Shown one piece after another: positions 42,285 to 52,113 of a stretch of DNA of 64,000 bases. The stretch comes from CAWGHZ01 sp963822575 (GTDB lineage Bacteria; Pseudomonadota; Alphaproteobacteria; MPNO01; DASWLB01), in NCBI GenBank assembly GCA_963822575.1, contig CAWGHZ010000005.1, forward strand, positions 434,001 to 498,000, given 5' to 3'. The notes below the pieces were generated by a model. The model saw nothing but the letters and a program-made list of their open reading frames with translations. It ran no database searches and was not told the origin of the DNA. A program made the translations under genes and the position numbers. Position 1 is the stretch's first letter; each line of letters opens with the position of its first letter.

Positions 42285-43020
42285 CGAAACAACCGACGAC
42301 GCGATCCTCGGAGGGCGCCTTGTCCTGCGCCAGCCGCGCGAAGGCTTCCGCGTCGCCATCAACTCCGTACTGCTGGCCGCAGCGGTCCCGGCCCATACCG
42401 GCGACGTGGTGCTCGAGCCGGGGACCGGCGTCGGCGCGGCAGCGTTCTGCCTTCTCAGCCGCGTCCCGGACTGCCGTGTCGTCGGGCTCGAGCTGCAGCC
42501 GCCGCTCGCCGCGCTGGCGCGCGACAATGCTGCGCGCAACGGCCTTGCCGACCGGTTCGAAGTGACGATCGGCGATGTCGCGACACCGTCCGCGCAAATC
42601 GGTGCTGGCCGTTTTCACCACGTCATGATGAACCCGCCCTATCTCGACCCCACCCGGTCGCGCGCGCCGCGCACGCCTGCGAACGCGGCGTCGATGGTCG
42701 AAGGCGCGGCGCCGCTTGCGCGCTGGATTGCCCTGGCGCTCCGCGCGCTGCGGGCGAAGGGAACCCTCACCCTCATCCATCGCGCCGACCGTTTGCCCGA
42801 CATCGTTGCCGCACTCGACGGCAAGGCGGGCGGCATCGTCGTCTTTCCCCTCTGGCCTGAAGCCCAGAGAAATCAAGCGATTCGTGTGATCGTGCAGGCG
42901 CGCAAGGGAAGTGGCGCACCGTTCCGTCTGGCCGGCGGACTCGTCCTGCACGAGTCGGACGGTGCATACACGCGCGCGGCCGAGGCGGTGCTGCGCGGCG
43001 GTGCGCCCCTCGACATCTAG
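42256..43020 (+). CDS. trmN6: tRNA1(Val) adenine-37 N6-methyltransferase-like protein
   Basis: A 254-residue class I SAM-dependent methyltransferase. It has the SAM-binding strand VVLEPGTGVGAAAF and the N6-adenine catalytic motif NPPY in HVMMNPPYLDP. The N-terminal text GGRLVLRQPREGFRVAINSV is typical of TrmN6. The start ATG 42256 lies inside the DUF2007 gene; translational coupling is likely. Confidence 0.88.
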   Translation: MPARAPISPDETTDDAILGGRLVLRQPREGFRVAINSVLLAAAVPAHTGDVVLEPGTGVGAAAFCLLSRVPDCRVVGLELQPPLAALARDNAARNGLADRFEVTIGDVATPSAQIGAGRFHHVMMNPPYLDPTRSRAPRTPANAASMVEGAAPLARWIALALRALRAKGTLTLIHRADRLPDIVAALDGKAGGIVVFPLWPEAQRNQAIRVIVQARKGSGAPFRLAGGLVLHESDGAYTRAAEAVLRGGAPLDI

Positions 43021-43079
43021 CGATCGCAACGGAGCGGCAAGGCGGTCGTCGCGCGAGAGCTTGGACGACCTAACGACAT

Positions 43080-43152
43080 GATTGGCGAATCTCGAAATTC
43101 GATTGGCGAATCATCGATGAACAATTGAATCTCGCAGCGTTCGCGGTATATT
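43080..43152 (+). promoter_or_regulatory. Promoter with three GANTC sites, two in a 21-base-spaced repeat
   Basis: GATTGGCGAATC occurs at 43080-43091 and again at 43101-43112, exactly two helical turns apart. A third GAATC lies at 43127-43131 and overlaps the -35 box TTGAAT (43125-43130), which stands 16 bases before the -10 box TATATT (43147-43152). GANTC is the CcrM methylation site, and GcrA-sigma70 acts at promoters with methylated GANTC in the core region. This arrangement predicts cell-cycle or methylation control of the short Lys-rich gene that follows. Confidence 0.6.
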
Positions 43153-43196
43153 GAGTGCGCCGGCAAATGGGTGCCGGCGCAAGCGGAGATACGACT

Positions 43197-43271
43197 ATGG
43201 CTGCTCCGGCAAAGAAGGCCGCCAAGAAGACCGCCACGAAGAAGAAAGCGGCGCCGAAGAAGAAGAAGTAG
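43197..43271 (+). CDS. 24-residue Lys/Ala-rich basic peptide
   Basis: The reading frame encodes MAAPAKKAAKKTATKKKA and ends PKKKK; nearly half of the residues are lysine. It has a GGAG at 43184-43187, its own promoter, and a pair of hairpins behind it, so it is very likely a real gene despite its length. The composition matches histone H1-like tails and Lys-rich nucleoid proteins. DNA or RNA binding is the natural guess; a longer relative could have been trimmed to this tail. Confidence 0.7.
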   Translation: MAAPAKKAAKKTATKKKAAPKKKK

Positions 43272-43297
43272 TTTCCGACCGACCGAGGCGGACGGAA

Positions 43298-43363
43298 CCG
43301 CGCCGCTCGCGGCGCGGTGGAAAATGAGGCGGCGGTCTGGGCATCCAGGCCGCCGCTCTTTTC
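43298..43363 (+). terminator. Double hairpin terminator of the Lys-rich peptide gene
   Basis: First, CCGCGCCGC-TC-GCGGCGCGG (43298-43317). Second, GCGGCGGTCTGG-GCAT-CCAGGCCGCCGC (43329-43356, one G-T pair) followed by TCTTTTC. The strong, exclusive terminator argues that the transcript ends right behind the short gene. Confidence 0.8.
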
Positions 43364-43430
43364 ATATCCGCGATCGCCGATCGCGCGGCCCGTCCTTGAC
43401 CCGCGCCGGGCGCGCGGCCTAGAAGGCGGC

Positions 43431-43682
43431 ATGTTGGGGTTTTCCAAGCTCCTCTTCCTCATCGTCGTGATCGTTGTCGTCTGGTACGGCTTCAAGTGGC
43501 TGGGGCAGTCGGGCACGACGCGCGTGCGCGACGATGCGCCCCGGCGCCGCGCGCGCAGCGCCGAGCGCACCGCGGTGAGCGCCGAGGACACGGTCGAATG
43601 CCCTGTCTGCAAGACCTACGTGCTCGCCCGCGATCCCGGCAATTGCGGCCGCAGCAACTGCCCCTATCCCGGCGGAAAGTGA
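43431..43682 (+). CDS. Small membrane protein with C-terminal zinc-ribbon-like motif
   Basis: An 83-residue protein. One N-terminal membrane helix (LLFLIVVIVVVWYGF) is followed by an Arg-rich linker and a C-terminal CPVCKTYV...CGRSNCPY knuckle that likely binds zinc. The arrangement resembles PP0621-type small proteins. AAGGCGGC lies before ATG 43431. It precedes glyQ by 79 bases. Confidence 0.75.
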   Translation: MLGFSKLLFLIVVIVVVWYGFKWLGQSGTTRVRDDAPRRRARSAERTAVSAEDTVECPVCKTYVLARDPGNCGRSNCPYPGGK

Positions 43683-43761
43683 AGGATTCCAAGGTACCGG
43701 GGTCGCCTTGACCGCCCTTGGGCCGGTGGGTAAGTTGCCGCCGCACGCCGGGATCCCGCCG

Positions 43762-44634
43762 ATGACCGAAGCTTCCCCCGCGAGGACCTCGTTCCAGGGC
43801 CTGATCCTCGCACTGCAATCGTACTGGGCGGCGCAGGGATGCGTCCTCCTGCAGCCCTACGACATGGAGGTCGGGGCCGGAACGTTTCACCCAGCCACCC
43901 TACTGCGCGCGCTGGGCAAGGGCGCCTGGCGCTGCGCTTACGTGCAGCCGTCGCGCCGCCCGACCGACGGGCGCTATGGCGAGAATCCGAACCGGCTGCA
44001 GCACTACTACCAGTTCCAGGTGATCCTGAAGCCGTCGCCGGCGGACAGCCAGAAGCTCTACCTCGACAGCCTGCGCACGCTCGGCATCGACGCCACGCTG
44101 CACGACATCCGCTTCGTCGAGGACGACTGGGAAAGTCCCACGCTGGGCGCCGCCGGGGTCGGCTGGGAGGTGTGGTGCGACGGGATGGAGGTGACGCAGT
44201 TCACCTATTTCCAGCAGGTCGGCGGCATCGAGTGCGACCCGGTCTCGGTCGAGCTGACCTATGGGCTCGAACGGCTAGCGATGTATATCCAGGGCGTCGA
44301 GAACGTCTATGACCTCGACTTCAACGGCGCGGGCGTGAGCTATGGCGACGTTTTCCTGCGCGGCGAGCGCGAGTTTTCCGCCTATAATTTCGAGCACGCC
44401 AACACCGACAACCTGTTCCAGCAGTTCGCCTTTGCCGAGGGCGAGTGCGGCGCCTTACTCGCGCGCGACCTCGCCCTTCCGGCCTACGACCAGTGCATCA
44501 AGGCGAGCCATCTGTTCAACCTTCTGGACGCGCGCGGGGTGATCAGCGTCACCGAGCGCGCCGCCTATATCGGCCGCGTGCGCGCCCTCGCGAAGGGCTG
44601 TTGCGAGGCGTGGCTCGGGGACCAGGCGGCATAA
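43762..44634 (+). CDS. glyQ: Glycyl-tRNA synthetase alpha subunit
   Basis: Catalytic subunit of the heterotetrameric (alpha2beta2) glycyl-tRNA synthetase. The 290-residue product has the class II motifs typical of GlyQ: ALQSYWAAQGCVLLQPYD, GAGTFHPAT, YVQPSRRPTDGRYGENPNR and TYFQQVGGIECDPVSVELTYGLERLA (quoted in parts). The stop overlaps the glyS start (TAATG), so the subunits are made in a coupled way. Confidence 0.97.
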   Translation: MTEASPARTSFQGLILALQSYWAAQGCVLLQPYDMEVGAGTFHPATLLRALGKGAWRCAYVQPSRRPTDGRYGENPNRLQHYYQFQVILKPSPADSQKLYLDSLRTLGIDATLHDIRFVEDDWESPTLGAAGVGWEVWCDGMEVTQFTYFQQVGGIECDPVSVELTYGLERLAMYIQGVENVYDLDFNGAGVSYGDVFLRGEREFSAYNFEHANTDNLFQQFAFAEGECGALLARDLALPAYDQCIKASHLFNLLDARGVISVTERAAYIGRVRALAKGCCEAWLGDQAA

Positions 44635-46710
44635 TGGCCGAGCTTCTGTTCGAACTTCTGTCCGAGGAAATACCCGCGCGGATGCAGGCGCGCGCCGCCG
44701 CCGACCTGGAGCGCGCCGTCACGGACCGGCTGACGGCGGCCAAGTTGGCCTACGACCACGCCGAGTCCTTCGTCACGCCGCGCCGCCTTACGCTGGTGGT
44801 CGAGGGCCTGCCCGACCGCCAGCCCGACGTGACCGAGGAGCGGCGCGGCCCCCGCGTCGGCGCACCCGACCAGGCGATCCAGGGTTTCCTCAAGGCCAAC
44901 GGGCTCGCCACGATCGACCAGTGCGAGCGGCGCGAGGCCGGCAAGGCCGAGTTCTGGTTCGCCGTCATCGAGCGACCAGGGCGCCCGACTGCCGAGGTGC
45001 TGCCCCGGCTCCTGGAGGAGGGCGCGCTCGACGTGCCCTGGCCCAAATCAATGCGCTGGGGCGCGGGCACGGTCCGCTGGGTCCGGCCGCTGGTCAGCGC
45101 ACTCGGCCTTTTCGACGGACGTGTCCTTTCCGGCACCTGTTTGGGCCTGCCGTTCGGCCCGACGACCCTGGGCCATCGCGTCCATCACCCGGAACCGGTG
45201 ACCGTCGCCTCGTTCGCCGAGTACTGCGAGAAGTTGGCGGCGGCGCGGGTCGTGCTCGACCCGGCGGAGCGCCAGCGCCGTATCGCCGAAGGCGCCCGGG
45301 CCGCTGCATCGGCCGCGGGGCTTTCGGTCAAGGACGATCCGGCGCTGCTTGCCGAGGTGGCCGGGCTGGTCGAATGGCCGGTGGTAGTCATGGGCGCCAT
45401 CGACGATCGCTTCATGGAGGTGCCGCCCGAGGTGCTGACCACGGCAATGCGCACCCACCAGAAGTATTTCGCCACGTTGAAGCCGGACGGAAGCCTGGCG
45501 CCGCGCTTCATCACCGTCGCCAATCTCGAAGCTCTCGACGGCGGTAAGGCCATCGCCGCCGGCAACGAGCGCGTGCTACGCGCGCGACTTGCCGATGCCC
45601 GCTTCTTCTGGGACCAGGACCGCAAGCGCAAGCTGGAGGACCGCGTCCCCGCGCTGGACGATATCGTCTTCCACGCCCGGCTCGGCACTTTGGGCGCCAA
45701 AATCGGCCGGCTGCAGACCCTGGCCGCGGAGCTTGCCGAACTCATCCCCGGCTGCGACCGCGACCTTGCGCGCAGCGCGGCGCTCCTCGCCAAGGCAGAC
45801 CTGACGACCGGCATGGTCGGCGAATTTCCCGAGCTGCAAGGGATCATGGGGCGGTACTACGCGTTGGAGGAAGGCGAGAAACAAGACGTAGCCGAAGCCA
45901 TCGCCGACCATTACGCCCCTGCCGGACCCAATGACCGCTGCCCGACGCGCCCGGTGGGCGTGGCGGTGGCGCTCGCAGACAAGCTGGACACGCTCTTCTG
46001 GTTCTTCGCCATCGACGAGAAGCCGACCGGCTCGAAGGATCCGTTCGCGCTGCGCCGTGCCGCCCTGGGCGTGATCCGGCTGATCCTGGAAAACCGCCTG
46101 CGCCTGCCGCCTGCGCGAGGCCTTCTCGCGCGCCCGTCAGGGCGAGGCGGTATCCCTTGCGCCCGCCGCCGCCGACCGGGTGACCGAGGAGTTGGTCGCA
46201 TTCTTCGCCGACCGGCTGAAGGCGCATCTGCGCGAGCGCGGCGTGCGCCACGATCTGGTCAGCGCCGTCTTCTCATTGACCGGCGAGGACGATCTGGTGC
46301 GCCTCCTCGCCCGGGTCGACGCGCTCCAGCGCTTCCTCGGCACCGACGACGGCGGCAACCTGCTCGTGGCCTACCGGCGCGCCGCCAATATCGTGCGGAT
46401 CGAGGAACGCAAGGACAAGGCCGCCTATGACGGCGCGCCGGACGAGGCTGCGCTGGTGCAGACGGAGGAGTCCGAGCTGCTCGCGAAGCTGCGCGAGGCC
46501 GAGGCCGGCGCTGCGGCGGCGCTGGACCGCGAGGATTTCGTCGCGGCGATGAGCGCTTTGGCCGCGCTGCGCCGGCCGGTCGATGCGTTCTTCGACCAGG
46601 TCACCGTCAACGCCGACGATCCGGCGCTGCGCGCCAACCGGCTCAGGCTGCTTTCGCGGATACGGGCGGTGATGAACCGGGTCGCCGACTTCGCGGAGAT
46701 CGAAGGCTAG
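44634..46710 (+). CDS. glyS: Glycyl-tRNA synthetase beta subunit, one frameshift
   Basis: Holds the tRNA-binding part of the enzyme. About 691 residues when one extra C at 46107-46111 is removed. Before the break: ELLFELLSEEIPARMQ, FVTPRRLTLVVEGLP, RTHQKYFATLKPDGSL; after it: LREAFSRARQGEAV and the anticodon-binding C-terminal domain with RPVDAFFDQVTVNADD. An intact gene is essential in organisms with the bacterial-type enzyme, so this frameshift is almost surely an error in the sequence. It therefore serves as an internal control for the other one-base insertions in the window. Confidence 0.93.
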
Positions 46711-46742
46711 AACCCAACGCACCGAGGATCGGGAAGGTCACG

Positions 46743-49433
46743 ATGGCGGACAAGTGGGTATATCGTTTCGGCGGCGGCAAGGCGGAGGGCCGCGCTGCCA
46801 TGCGCGACCTTCTGGGCGGCAAGGGCGCCAACCTGGCCGAGATGTCGAGCCTGGGCCTTCCCGTGCCCCCCGGCTTCACCATCACCACCGACGTCTGCAC
46901 CGCCTTCTACAAGAACGATCGGAAATACCCCGCCGGGTTGGAAAAGGAGGTCGAGGCCGCCCTCGCCCATGTCGAGAAGGAGGTTGGCGCCAAGTTCGGC
47001 GACGCCAAGAACCCCCTGCTCGTCTCGGTGCGGTCGGGCGCGCGCGCCTCGATGCCCGGCATGATGGACACGGTCCTCAATCTCGGCCTCAACGACGATA
47101 CGGTGAAGGGGCTGATCGCGCGGTCCGGCGACACGCGCTTCGCCTACGATTCCTACCGCCGCTTTATCCAGATGTATGCGGACGTGGTGCTGGGCGTCGA
47201 GCACCACCAGCTCGAAGAACTGCTCGAGGACCTGAAGCTGGCGAAAGGCTACCGGCTCGACACCGACCTCAAGGCCGACGACTGGAAGGCGCTCGCCGGC
47301 CAGTACAAGGAGCGGGTGGAGGAAATCCTCGGCAAGCCCTTCCCGCTGAAGCCGCGCGACCAGCTCTGGGGCGCCATCGGCGCGGTTTTCGGAAGCTGGA
47401 TGAACCAGCGCGCCATCGCCTACCGCCGATACAACAACATTCCGGAGGAATGGGGCACCGCCGTCACCGTGCAGGCCATGGTGTTCGGCAATATGGGCGA
47501 CGATTGCGCGACGGGCGTCGCCTTTACCCGCGACCCGTCGACCGGCGAGAACCTGTTCTATGGCGAGTACCTGGTCAACGCCCAGGGTGAGGATGTGGTC
47601 GCCGGCATCCGCACGCCGCAGCATCTGACCGTGGCCGGCAAGGAGAAGGCCGAATCCGACCTGCCGGCGATGGAAGAGGTGATGCCCGAGGTGTTCGCCC
47701 AGCTCATGGACGTACGCGGCAGGCTCGAGAACCATTATCGCGACATGCAGGACATCGAGTTCACCGTCCAGTCCGGCAAGCTCTACATGCTGCAGACGCG
47801 GACCGGCAAGCGCACTGCCTCGGCGGCGCTCAAGATCGCGTGCGACATGGTGCGCGACGGGCTGATCGACGAGAAAGAGGCCGTCTCGCGCATCGAGCCG
47901 GAATTGCTCGACCAGCTCCTCCACCCGACGCTCGACCCCAGCGCCGAGCGCACCTTCCTCACCCGCGGCCTGCCCGCCTCGCCGGGCGCGGCGTCGGGCA
48001 AGGTGGTGTTCTCCGCCGACGAGGCCGAGGGGATGGCCGCGAAGGGCGAGGACGTGATCCTCGTGCGCATCGAAACGAGCCCGGAGGACATCCATGGCAT
48101 GCACGCCGCCAAGGGCATCCTCACCAGCCGCGGCGGCATGACCAGCCACGCCGCGGTGGTGGCGCGCGGCATGGGCACGCCCTGCGTCGCCGGCGCCGGC
48201 GAGTTGGTGATCGACTACAAGACGAAGACGCTGCGCGTGCGAGACGTCACCGTAAAGGCGGGCGAGGTGATCACGCTGGACGGCGCCGTGGGAGACGTGA
48301 TGCTGGGCGCCGTGCCGACGATCCAGCCGACGCTTTCGGGCGACTTCGCCACCTTGATGGAATGGGTCGACAAGGTGCGCCACCTCGGCGTGCGCGCCAA
48401 CGCCGAGACGCCGGAGGACGCAATGACCGCCGTCCGCTTCGGCGCCGACGGGATCGGCCTGTCGCGCACCGAGCACATGTTCTTCGACGAGGACCGGATC
48501 GTCGCCGTGCGTGAGATGATCCTGGCGCAAGATGTCGAGGGCCGGAAGAAGGCCCTGGCCAAGATCCTGCCCATGCAGCGCGACGACTTTGTCGAGCTGT
48601 TCCGCATCATGGAGGGGCGGCCGATCACCATCCGCCTCTTGGACCCGCCGCTGCACGAGTTCCTGCCCCACACCGATGCCGAGTTCGCCGAGGTCGCCCG
48701 CTCGACCGGCGTGGAGGTCGAGGCGGTGCGCGCCCGCGCCAACGCGCTGCACGAGGCGAACCCGATGCTGGGCCATCGCGGCTGCCGGCTGGGCATCACC
48801 TACCCCGAGATCTACGAGATGCAGTGCCGCGCCATCTTCGAGGCGGCGGCCAGCGTGCAGAAGGAGGGCACCAAGGTCGTCCCCGAGGTGATGATCCCGC
48901 TGATCGCCACCAAACGCGAACTCGACATATTGAAGGCGATGGTCGACCGCGTCGCCGCCGAGGTGACCAAGGCGTCCGGCCAGAAGCTCGCCTATCTCGT
49001 GGGCACGATGATTGAGCTGCCGCGCGCGGCGCTCCTCGCCGGCCAGATCGCCGAAACGGCCGAGTTTTTCAGCTTCGGCACCAACGACCTGACCCAGACG
49101 ACGTTCGGCCTGTCGCGCGACGATTCGGGAAGCTTCCTTGCCGCCTACGAAAAGGCCGGCATCTTCGAGAAGGACCCGTTCGTCACCCTCGACCGCGACG
49201 GGGTAGGCGAGCTGATGCGCATCGCCGCCGAGCGCGGCCGCGCAACCCGCCCGAATCTGAAGCTCGGCATCTGTGGCGAGCACGGCGGCGACGCGGCCTC
49301 CGTGCGGTTCTGCCATCAGGTGGGGCTCGACTACGTCTCGGCCTCGCCCTTCCGCGTGCCGATCGCCCGCCTCGCCGCCGCCCAGGCGGTGCTCGCCGGC
49401 AAGGACGATTTGGGGGTCAGCGCGACGGCGTAA
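46743..49433 (+). CDS. ppdK: Pyruvate phosphate dikinase
   Basis: Converts pyruvate, ATP and phosphate into PEP, AMP and diphosphate (reversible), used for gluconeogenesis. The 896-residue product has the nucleotide-binding GGKGANLAEM near residue 23, the phosphohistidine segment GGMTSHAAVVARGMG, the PEP-binding barrel with FSFGTNDLTQTTFG, and the catalytic Cys in GICGEHGGD. It follows glyS by 32 bases, an arrangement that recurs in alphaproteobacteria. It ends by overlapping the convergent ygfZ gene. Confidence 0.97.
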   Translation: MADKWVYRFGGGKAEGRAAMRDLLGGKGANLAEMSSLGLPVPPGFTITTDVCTAFYKNDRKYPAGLEKEVEAALAHVEKEVGAKFGDAKNPLLVSVRSGARASMPGMMDTVLNLGLNDDTVKGLIARSGDTRFAYDSYRRFIQMYADVVLGVEHHQLEELLEDLKLAKGYRLDTDLKADDWKALAGQYKERVEEILGKPFPLKPRDQLWGAIGAVFGSWMNQRAIAYRRYNNIPEEWGTAVTVQAMVFGNMGDDCATGVAFTRDPSTGENLFYGEYLVNAQGEDVVAGIRTPQHLTVAGKEKAESDLPAMEEVMPEVFAQLMDVRGRLENHYRDMQDIEFTVQSGKLYMLQTRTGKRTASAALKIACDMVRDGLIDEKEAVSRIEPELLDQLLHPTLDPSAERTFLTRGLPASPGAASGKVVFSADEAEGMAAKGEDVILVRIETSPEDIHGMHAAKGILTSRGGMTSHAAVVARGMGTPCVAGAGELVIDYKTKTLRVRDVTVKAGEVITLDGAVGDVMLGAVPTIQPTLSGDFATLMEWVDKVRHLGVRANAETPEDAMTAVRFGADGIGLSRTEHMFFDEDRIVAVREMILAQDVEGRKKALAKILPMQRDDFVELFRIMEGRPITIRLLDPPLHEFLPHTDAEFAEVARSTGVEVEAVRARANALHEANPMLGHRGCRLGITYPEIYEMQCRAIFEAAASVQKEGTKVVPEVMIPLIATKRELDILKAMVDRVAAEVTKASGQKLAYLVGTMIELPRAALLAGQIAETAEFFSFGTNDLTQTTFGLSRDDSGSFLAAYEKAGIFEKDPFVTLDRDGVGELMRIAAERGRATRPNLKLGICGEHGGDAASVRFCHQVGLDYVSASPFRVPIARLAAAQAVLAGKDDLGVSATA

Positions 49434-50295
49434 CCGGCGGGCGCACCGAGAGCCGCGCAGCACCCGACGTTAGCGGCCCGTCGGCGAGGTCGAGCCGCAA
49501 AAGCGCCATCCCGACGTCGCCGGCGGCCGAACGCATCTCCCCCGCCTCCACCCCGTCGCGCATGATCTTCGCGCCCGGCTCCGGCGTCGGACCGTCGATT
49601 GCGACCGGCATCAGCCGCTTCTTCACCAGGTCGCGGCGCTTCATGCGCGTCGTGACCTCCTGCCCGACATAGCATCCCTTCCCGAAATCGACGCCGTTCA
49701 GCCGGTCGGCGTCGCCCTCCAGCAGCAATAGCCGGTCCGCCACGAAATCGCGGCTGCCGTCCGGTAGCCCCAGGCGAATCCGCGCCGCGTCATACGACGC
49801 GAAATCCCTCTCCGAAAACCCCGCCTCCCGAAGCGCTGCGGCGCCGGCGTCGGCCGGCAGCGCCACCCGCGCGCCGATCTCCGCCATACGCGGATCGACA
49901 AAGGCAATCCCCCCGCCGAATTCCCGCGCCGTCCCTTCTTCATTCCCAAGCCCCAGCGCGTCCGCCGCGCCCGTACCGAACGCCGCGAAGATCGCGAACC
50001 CGTTCTCCGGCGCGACCGCGACCTTCGCCCGCAGCCTATAAATCGTCAGCCGCTTGATCAGGGCGTCGCGCCCGGCGGCCTCGCAATCCACGTAAAGCAT
50101 GCCGCCCATCTCGAAGATGAAGAAGTCGAACAGATACCGGCCCTGCGGCGTGAGCAGGGCGGCGTAGATCGCCCGGTCCGGCGCCACCCTTTCGACGTCG
50201 TTGGTCACAAGCCCCTGGAGGAAGGCACGCGCCTCCTCCCCCTCGACGCGGACGAGCGCCCGGGCCGGCAACGGCACATAAGCGAGCGGTTCCAT
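49417..50295 (-). CDS. ygfZ: Folate-binding iron-sulfur cluster repair protein YgfZ
   Basis: A 292-residue aminomethyltransferase-fold protein (GcvT-like) that helps maintain certain Fe-S enzymes in a folate-dependent way. The family signature KGCYVGQEVTTRMK with its key cysteine is present near residue 205, and QGLVTNDVE appears near the N-terminus. Its last 17 bases overlap the end of ppdK on the other strand. The ATG at 50295 is chosen over upstream in-frame starts. Confidence 0.9.
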   Translation of the reverse strand: MEPLAYVPLPARALVRVEGEEARAFLQGLVTNDVERVAPDRAIYAALLTPQGRYLFDFFIFEMGGMLYVDCEAAGRDALIKRLTIYRLRAKVAVAPENGFAIFAAFGTGAADALGLGNEEGTAREFGGGIAFVDPRMAEIGARVALPADAGAAALREAGFSERDFASYDAARIRLGLPDGSRDFVADRLLLLEGDADRLNGVDFGKGCYVGQEVTTRMKRRDLVKKRLMPVAIDGPTPEPGAKIMRDGVEAGEMRSAAGDVGMALLRLDLADGPLTSGAARLSVRPPVTPSR

Positions 50296-50395
50296 GACGG
50301 CCTCAAGTTGGGACGCCGGCCGCGCCGCGGCAAGGGTCGGCATGGCAATCCAGCGACCGCGACGGTATAACGCGCCGACCGGCGCGGGCACCCGC

Positions 50396-51358
50396 ATGAA
50401 AATCCTGTTCGTCACCGCGAACCGACTTGGCGACGCCGTCCTTTCGACGGGACTCCTCGCCCATCTCGCCGCGCGTCATCCCGCGGCGCGGATCACGGTC
50501 GCGTGCGGGCCGGTTCCCGCGCCGCTGTTTGCCGACGCGCCGGGGGTGGAGCGGGTGATTCCCCTCGCCAAGCGCCGGCTGGCCGGACATTGGGCCGATT
50601 TGTGGTGCAAGACGGTGTCGACGAGGTGGGACCTCGTGGTCGACCTCCGCCGCTCCGCCGTCTCCCGCCTCGTCAGGACACGCGAGCGGCGCGTGCTCGG
50701 CTGGCCGGACCGGGGCCACCAGGTCGAGCGCCTCGCGAGCGTGCTCGACCTCGACCCTCCGCCGGCGCCTCGCCAGTGGATCGGCGCAAAGGCGGCCGAG
50801 GCGGCCGTGCCGCTCATTCCGCCGGGCGGGCCGGTCCTTGGCCTCGGTCCCGCCAGCAACTGGCCGCCGAAATCCTGGCCGGGGGCGCGCTTCGCCGCGC
50901 TCGCCGCTTCGTTGACCGGCCCGGATGGCATCATGCCCGGCGCGCGCGTCGCCGTGTTCGGCGCGGCCGACGAGCGCGAAGCCGCGCAGCCGGTCCTCGA
51001 CGCGATCCCCGCCGCCCGGCGCATCGACCTGGTCGGCGGCGCGGATGTCGCGACAATAGCCGCCTGCCTCGCGCGGCTGTCGCTCTATGTCGGGAACGAT
51101 TCCGGCCTCACCCACGTCGCCGCCGCGGTGGGCACGCCGACCCTCGCCTTGTTCGGGCCAAGCCGGCCGGAAATCTATGCGCCGTGGGGCGATCGCACCG
51201 CCGTCGCGCGCACGACCCTCACCTTCGATGAGCTGACCGGGCGGCCGGGCTACGACCACCGCGACCTCTCGATGCCGTTGATGGACACGCTCTCGGTCGA
51301 CGCTGCCGTCGCCGCGGCGGTCGCGCTGTGGCGGCGCTGCCGGGGCGAAGCGGCATGA
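50396..51358 (+). CDS. Glycosyltransferase family 9 (heptosyltransferase-like)
   Basis: A 320-residue GT-B enzyme of the LPS heptosyltransferase family. Seen are KILFVTANRLGDAVLSTGLL at the N-terminus and the C-terminal donor site YVGNDSGLTHVAAAVGTPTLALFGP (quoted here as DSGLTHVAAA). It should transfer a heptose or similar sugar in LPS core assembly at the inner-membrane face. It overlaps the next gene by four bases and forms an operon with two more glycosyltransferases. Confidence 0.9.
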   Translation: MKILFVTANRLGDAVLSTGLLAHLAARHPAARITVACGPVPAPLFADAPGVERVIPLAKRRLAGHWADLWCKTVSTRWDLVVDLRRSAVSRLVRTRERRVLGWPDRGHQVERLASVLDLDPPPAPRQWIGAKAAEAAVPLIPPGGPVLGLGPASNWPPKSWPGARFAALAASLTGPDGIMPGARVAVFGAADEREAAQPVLDAIPAARRIDLVGGADVATIAACLARLSLYVGNDSGLTHVAAAVGTPTLALFGPSRPEIYAPWGDRTAVARTTLTFDELTGRPGYDHRDLSMPLMDTLSVDAAVAAAVALWRRCRGEAA

Positions 51359-52113
51359 CGGAGCCGCGTCTCTCGGCGCTGGTCGTCGCCCACAACGAGG
51401 AAGCGAGCCTCGCCGCATGCCTCGGCCGGCTGGGCTTCGCCGACGAGATCGTGGTGGTGCTCGACCGCTGCACCGACCGGTCGCGCGAGATCGCGGCGCG
51501 CTTCACCGACCGGCTGTTGGAGGGCGACTGGCCGCTGGAGGGGCCGCGACGCAACGCCGGCATCGCCGCCTGCACCGGCGACTGGGTGGTGGAGATCGAC
51601 GCCGACGAGCGGGTCGGCCCGGCGCTGGCGGCGGAGATCCGCCGCACGATCACGGCCTCGAACCATGACTGGCACGAGCTCCCGGTCGACAACTATATCG
51701 GCCGGCGGCTGGTGCGCTACGGTTGGGGTGCATCCTACGGCACCTCGGCGGTGCCGCGCCTGTGGCGCCGCGGCGTGAAGGTATGGGGAGCCGAGCGCGT
51801 GCACCCGTCCATTGCGCTGAACGGCGCGAAGGGGCCGCGCCTCACCGCGCCGCTCGAGCATTACGTCGACCGCGACATCTCCGACATGATCCGCCGGCTC
51901 GACCGCTACACGACCCTGCGCGCCCGCGACCTGCGCGAGTCGGGCAAGATCGGCTCGTTCGGCCGCAATCTGCGGCGCATCTTCACCCGCTTCTACAAGT
52001 GCTACGTGCGGCGGCGCGGCTATCGCGAGGGCGGGTACGGCTTTTTGATCGCGCTGTTCGCAGGGCTCTATCCGATCCTCTCCTACCTCAAGGCGCGTCT
52101 CGAGGACGAATGA
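51355..52113 (+). CDS. Family 2 glycosyltransferase (WaaE/KdtX-like)
   Basis: A 252-residue GT-A enzyme: LSALVVAHNEEASLAACL, IVVVLDRCTDRS, and the metal-binding EIDADERV. The C-terminal region with a hydrophobic segment (GFLIALFAGLYPILSYLK) resembles the WaaE/KdtX core beta-glucosyltransferase group. It overlaps both neighbours (ATGA junctions), so the three genes form a tightly coupled LPS core operon. Confidence 0.88.
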   Translation: MTEPRLSALVVAHNEEASLAACLGRLGFADEIVVVLDRCTDRSREIAARFTDRLLEGDWPLEGPRRNAGIAACTGDWVVEIDADERVGPALAAEIRRTITASNHDWHELPVDNYIGRRLVRYGWGASYGTSAVPRLWRRGVKVWGAERVHPSIALNGAKGPRLTAPLEHYVDRDISDMIRRLDRYTTLRARDLRESGKIGSFGRNLRRIFTRFYKCYVRRRGYREGGYGFLIALFAGLYPILSYLKARLEDE

